Shown here: piece by piece, positions 3,348 through 6,857 of the stretch
Layout: every line of letters starts with the position of its first letter
How positions within the stretch are numbered: the stretch's first letter is position 1
DNA from: Candidatus Beckwithbacteria bacterium CG23_combo_of_CG06-09_8_20_14_all_47_9
GTDB taxonomy: Bacteria; Patescibacteriota; Microgenomatia; UBA1400; CG1-02-47-37
Assembly: GCA_002772455.1 (NCBI GenBank)
Contig: PCSQ01000139.1
Span: 1 to 6,857 of the forward strand
Length of the DNA stretch: 6,857 nucleotides
Direction: 5' to 3'
The notes under the pieces: model-generated
Seen by the model: only the letters and a program-made list of their open reading frames with translations
What the model was told of the DNA's origin: nothing
The model's database searches: none
Translations under genes and position numbers: made by a program

Positions 3348-5885
3348 TTAAAGTAAGGCGACGGCGGCGACGGAGTCACCGGGTTTGGCAAAGCGCATTA
3401 AAATCACGCCTTGAGTCGCCCGGCCCAAACGTTTGATGTTTTTAAGGGGCAGATTAATCACCTGGGCTTTTTTGGAGGTGATGGCGACAGTCTCCATCGA
3501 CTCGTTGACCAAATGGGCGGAAACGATATTGCCGGTTTTGGCCGAGAGCTTGGCGACTTTGACGCCTTTACCGCTGCGATTTTGCACCGGAAAATCGTTG
3601 ATGTCCGTCCGTTTGCCCAAACCTTTTTCCATGACGACTAATAAATCGTCAAAAAACTTGCGTTTGCCTTTGGTCTTAGTCCGTTTCGGCTGGTACACGG
3701 CCATGCCGACGACAAAGTCATCTTTGGTTAAGTTGATCCCCCGGACGCCGCGGGCCGATCGGCCCAGGGGCCGGGCATCGGTTTCTTTGAAGTTGATTGC
3801 TTTGGCCTCGCGGGAAATCAAAGCGATTTGGTCGCGGCCCGAGGTTTGGGTCACCCAAACCAATTGATCGCCTTGGTCGAGCTTGAGGGCAATAATCCCG
3901 TTGCTCCTAATATTGGCAAATTCCGGGGTGGCGGTTTTTTTGATAATCCCCTGCCGGGTGACCATGAGCAGGAAACCTTTATCGGTTTGATCTTTAGCCA
4001 GGCTAATGACCGACTGGATCATTTCATCGCTGTCAATATTGATTAAGTTTATAATTGCCTGGCCTTTGGCTTGGCGGGCGCTTTGAGGAATTTCGTAAAC
4101 TTTGAGCCGAAACACCCGGCCTTTGTTGGTAAAGATCAGCAAAGTATCATGGGTGTTGGCGGTAAACATGCGGTTGACTTCGTCTTCTTCTTTGGTACTC
4201 ATGCCGGTGACGCCCTTGCCGCCTCTTCTCTGGGAACGGTAAGTGGTCGTCGGCATCCGCTTGATGTAGCCGGTTTTGGTCATCGTCACCAGGCAGGCTT
4301 CTTCCGGCTCCAGGTCTTCATCGGAAAATTCTTTGAGGGAAGACTTGACGATCCGGGTCCGGCGGTCATCGGCGTAAGCGGTTTTGATATCATTTAATTC
4401 TTTGGCCACGGTGATGATGACTTTTTCCGGTTCAAGCAATAAACGGGTCAGCTGATCAATGGTGATTTTGATGGCTTTATACTCGTCCTCAATTTTCTTT
4501 CTTTCCAGAGCGGCCAGGCGCCGCAGCTGCATGTCCAAAATCGCCTGGGCCTGAATTTCGGAGAGCTTGAACTTGGTCATTAAGTTCAATTTAGCGTCAT
4601 CGGCGTCCCGGGATTTTTTAATCGTGGCAATGACCGCGTCCAGGTTATCCAAGGCGATCTTTAAGCCTTCCAAAATATGGGCCCGGAGCTTGGCCGCTTT
4701 TAACTCGAACTGGGTCCGTTTGATCACCACTAGTTGGCGGTGGCGCAGATATTCCAGCAGAATTTGGCGCAGGTTAAGGAGTTGCGGAGTATTATCGACT
4801 AAAGCCACCAGATTGGCCGGAAAATTATTCTGCAGTTCGGTGTGTTTGTATAAATTATTCAGCACGGCCTTGGGTTTAGCCTCTTTTTTCAAATCAATGG
4901 CGATCTGCATCCCGGTCCGGTCGGATTCGTCGCGGATGTCTTTGATGCCGTTTAATTTTTTGTTTCGGACTAAATCAGCGATCTTGGCAATCAAGCGGGC
5001 CTTGTTAACCTGGTAAGGCAGCTCGGACACCAGAATTTGCCAGCGGCCTTTTCTTTCGACGATCTCGGTTTTGGCCCGGACGGTGATCGTTCCCCGGCCG
5101 GTGGTGTAGACCTGTTCGATCGCCGCGGCGTTATAAATGATGCCGCCGGTGGGAAAATCCGGTCCGGGCAGGGCGGCCATTAGCTCGGAGGAAGTGACGA
5201 CTGATTCCAAGTTGCCGGCTAAAAGCTGTGGGTTTATCGTTTCCGGATTGACGATCTTTTTGGGTTTATCAGGAGAAAGCGCGGCCTTGGTTTTTTTGAT
5301 CAGAATTTGAATGGCGTCAACCACTTCGCCCAGATTATGCGGCGGGATTTTGGTGGCCATGCCGACGGCAATGCCATCGGCGCCCATTAAAAGCAGATTA
5401 GGTAATTTAGCCGGCAGAACGGTCGGTTCTTTTAACGAGGCGTCAAAGTTATCGATAAAATCAACCGTTGCTTTATCGAGTTCGTTCAAGAGCTCGTCGG
5501 AAATTTTGGCCAGCCGGACTTCGGTATAACGCATCGCCGCGGGCGAGTCGCCGTCGACCGAGCCGAAGTTGCCGTGGCCGTCAACCAGCGGATACCGCAG
5601 GGAAAAATCCTGGGCCATGCGGACCATGGCATCGTAGACGGCCATGTCGCCGTGCGGGTGGTATTTGCCTAAAACTTCGCCGACGACCCGGGCCGATTTT
5701 TTGTAAGCGGAACTGTGGGTAATCCCCTGCTCTTTCATGGCGTAGAGGATGCGCCGGTGGACCGGTTTTAAGCCGTCGCGGACGTCCGGTAAGGCCCGGG
5801 CCACGATCACGCTCATGGCGTAGTCGAGGTAACTGCTTTTCATTTCGGTGGTGATCTCGACCGGTTCGATCTTGCCGATGTTCAT
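3348..5885 (-). CDS. gyrA: DNA gyrase subunit A
   Basis: GyrA is the DNA-cleaving subunit of the A2B2 type II topoisomerase that introduces negative supercoils using ATP hydrolysed by GyrB. This 845-residue protein is complete. The N-terminus ([20 protein letters not shown], residues 17-36) and the winged-helix region with KYHPHGD (74-80) are typical. The catalytic tyrosine is Tyr120 in [10 protein letters not shown] Leu-rich coiled coil follows (about 385-490), then the GyrA box QRRGGKG (552-558), the motif that separates gyrase from topoisomerase IV ParC. Beta-pinwheel repeats run to the C-terminus. No acidic tail is present. Two oddities are seen: Met81 occupies the position of E. coli Ser83, and about 29 extra residues lie between 195 and 240. 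The ATG follows the pyrophosphatase stop with no gap (TAAATG) and no Shine-Dalgarno, so the genes form one transcription unit. Confidence 0.97.
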   Translation of the reverse strand: MNIGKIEPVEITTEMKSSYLDYAMSVIVARALPDVRDGLKPVHRRILYAMKEQGITHSSAYKKSARVVGEVLGKYHPHGDMAVYDAMVRMAQDFSLRYPLVDGHGNFGSVDGDSPAAMRYTEVRLAKISDELLNELDKATVDFIDNFDASLKEPTVLPAKLPNLLLMGADGIAVGMATKIPPHNLGEVVDAIQILIKKTKAALSPDKPKKIVNPETINPQLLAGNLESVVTSSELMAALPGPDFPTGGIIYNAAAIEQVYTTGRGTITVRAKTEIVERKGRWQILVSELPYQVNKARLIAKIADLVRNKKLNGIKDIRDESDRTGMQIAIDLKKEAKPKAVLNNLYKHTELQNNFPANLVALVDNTPQLLNLRQILLEYLRHRQLVVIKRTQFELKAAKLRAHILEGLKIALDNLDAVIATIKKSRDADDAKLNLMTKFKLSEIQAQAILDMQLRRLAALERKKIEDEYKAIKITIDQLTRLLLEPEKVIITVAKELNDIKTAYADDRRTRIVKSSLKEFSDEDLEPEEACLVTMTKTGYIKRMPTTTYRSQRRGGKGVTGMSTKEEDEVNRMFTANTHDTLLIFTNKGRVFRLKVYEIPQSARQAKGQAIINLINIDSDEMIQSVISLAKDQTDKGFLLMVTRQGIIKKTATPEFANIRSNGIIALKLDQGDQLVWVTQTSGRDQIALISREAKAINFKETDARPLGRSARGVRGINLTKDDFVVGMAVYQPKRTKTKGKRKFFDDLLVVMEKGLGKRTDINDFPVQNRSGKGVKVAKLSAKTGNIVSAHLVNESMETVAITSKKAQVINLPLKNIKRLGRATQGVILMRFAKPGDSVAAVALL

Positions 5886-6857
5886 TTATTTCCCAATAAT
5901 TTGTATTACAAACGGCGCGATGATTAAAGCGACGATTTGGACGATTTTCATCATCGGGTTTAAGGCCGGTCCGGCCGTGTCTTTTAACGGATCGCCGACC
6001 GTGTCCCCGACGACAGCGGCTTTATGGGTGTCACTGCCTTTGCCGCCGAAGTGGCCGTCCTCAATGTATTTTTTGGCGTTGTCCCAAGCCCCGCCGGTGT
6101 TGCACATAAACAGGGCTAAAAATAAACCGCTGGCGACGACCCCGCCTAAAAAGCCGCCCAAAGATTCGGCGCCTAAAAGCGAGGCCGCGGCGGGCATGGT
6201 GATGACTAAAGCCGCCGGAATAACTAACTCTCTTTGAGCCGCGGCGGTAACGATCGAGACAGCCCGGGAATAATCCGGCTGGGCCGTACCGGCCATAATG
6301 CCTTTAATGGTTTTAAACTGCCGCCGGACTTCTTCGACGACTTCAAAAGCCGCCCGGCCGACCGAACCGATCAAGCGCGAGGAAAATAAAAAAGGAAGAG
6401 CGCCGCCCAATAACATGCCAATGAAAACTTTGGGGACGGCAATATCGATGGCCGTTAAACCGGTGGCTTCAAAATAAGTGGCAAATAAAGATGAAGCGGC
6501 GACGGCGGCCGAACCGACGGCAAAACCTTTGGTTAAGGCTTTGGTGGTATTGCCGACCGCGTCTAAATCGCCGGTAACTTTGGGGGCTTTGCCGCCCAGA
6601 TGGGCCATTTCCACCATGCCCTGGGCGTTATCGGCGATCGGGCCGAAAGTATCCAGAGACATAATAATCCCGGTCGTGGCCAGCATACCCATGCCGGCCA
6701 AGGCAATGCCGTAAAATCCCAGAAATAAGTAGCCGGACAGAATCGTGGCGGCAACAATTAATACCGAGACAAACGTCGATTCCATACCGATGGATAAACC
6801 GGCAATTAAATTAGTACCGGCGCCGGTTTGCGAGGCTTTGGCAATGGCGACGACCGG
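5886..6857 (-). CDS. hppA: Membrane-bound proton-pumping pyrophosphatase, C-terminal part
   Basis: The frame is open to the window edge, giving 323 residues of a protein normally near 650-800; the Met at 6785 is internal. The enzyme hydrolyses cytoplasmic pyrophosphate and pumps ions out across the membrane. Visible motifs (numbered within the fragment) are [11 protein letters not shown] (6-16), [10 protein letters not shown] (69-78), [10 protein letters not shown] (102-111), [11 protein letters not shown] (253-263) and [11 protein letters not shown] (284-294). These acidic and lysine clusters form the pyrophosphate and Mg2+ site. In the GNTT motif, Lys at the key position and Thr three residues later are the signature of K+-independent, H+-pumping enzymes; K+-dependent ones carry Ala there. 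Multiple hydrophobic helices are present and the C-terminus (PFVIQIIGK) is typical. It is the upstream partner of gyrA, which begins right after its stop. Confidence 0.95.
   Translation of the reverse strand, partial: PVVAIAKASQTGAGTNLIAGLSIGMESTFVSVLIVAATILSGYLFLGFYGIALAGMGMLATTGIIMSLDTFGPIADNAQGMVEMAHLGGKAPKVTGDLDAVGNTTKALTKGFAVGSAAVAASSLFATYFEATGLTAIDIAVPKVFIGMLLGGALPFLFSSRLIGSVGRAAFEVVEEVRRQFKTIKGIMAGTAQPDYSRAVSIVTAAAQRELVIPAALVITMPAAASLLGAESLGGFLGGVVASGLFLALFMCNTGGAWDNAKKYIEDGHFGGKGSDTHKAAVVGDTVGDPLKDTAGPALNPMMKIVQIVALIIAPFVIQIIGK

Noticed and set aside
5848..6237. 129-residue + strand ORF across the gyrA/hppA junction
   Set aside because: It is antisense to two strongly supported genes and has a Pro/Ala/Lys-rich composition typical of shadow frames.

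Overview
The window looks like part of a compact bacterial chromosome, most plausibly from the Candidate Phyla Radiation (Patescibacteria). That placement is inference: stop codons directly abut start codons, no start has a well-placed Shine-Dalgarno sequence, and the gene set mixes ordinary housekeeping genes with unrecognised small membrane proteins. The standard code fits, because TGG encodes Trp and TGA never interrupts the clear genes. This argues against the CPR lineages that read TGA as glycine.

Left part (1-1446, + strand): the body of a YebC/TACO1-family gene, cut at its 5' end by the window edge, is followed with no gap (TAA|ATG) by a 255-residue protein with about nine membrane segments that I cannot assign.

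Centre-left (1447-2056): a 610-base region without a convincing gene and the most interesting part of the window. It holds three perfect DnaA boxes (TTATCCACA), one relaxed box, two 19-base copies of AAAAGGATTGATAYATCAA with a third partial copy, three copies of CCTATAATA, a repeated 12-mer (GTCGCACAATGT), an AT-rich patch and several dyads. One dyad has perfect 9-base arms and sits on the -10 of the best xer promoter. A replication origin (oriC) or a DnaA-controlled regulatory hub are the leading explanations. A dif-like sequence is a weaker, competing possibility.

Centre (2057-2986, + strand): a complete XerC/D-type tyrosine recombinase with all catalytic residues. The nearest DnaA box lies 18 bases before its start codon.

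Right part (2988-6857, - strand, read right to left): the C-terminal half of a membrane pyrophosphatase with the K+-independent signature, then gyrA with no gap (TAA|ATG), then a hairpin, then two tiny membrane-protein genes. The first of these (3104-3299) appears frameshifted. The second (2988-3107) starts inside the stop of the first (ATGA) and ends one base from the xer stop. GyrA has Met where Ser83 of E. coli GyrA would be, and an insertion of about 29 residues.

Taken together, the region carries chromosome-maintenance genes (gyrase A, Xer) around a DnaA-box cluster, with translation (YebC) and energy (pyrophosphatase) genes alongside.
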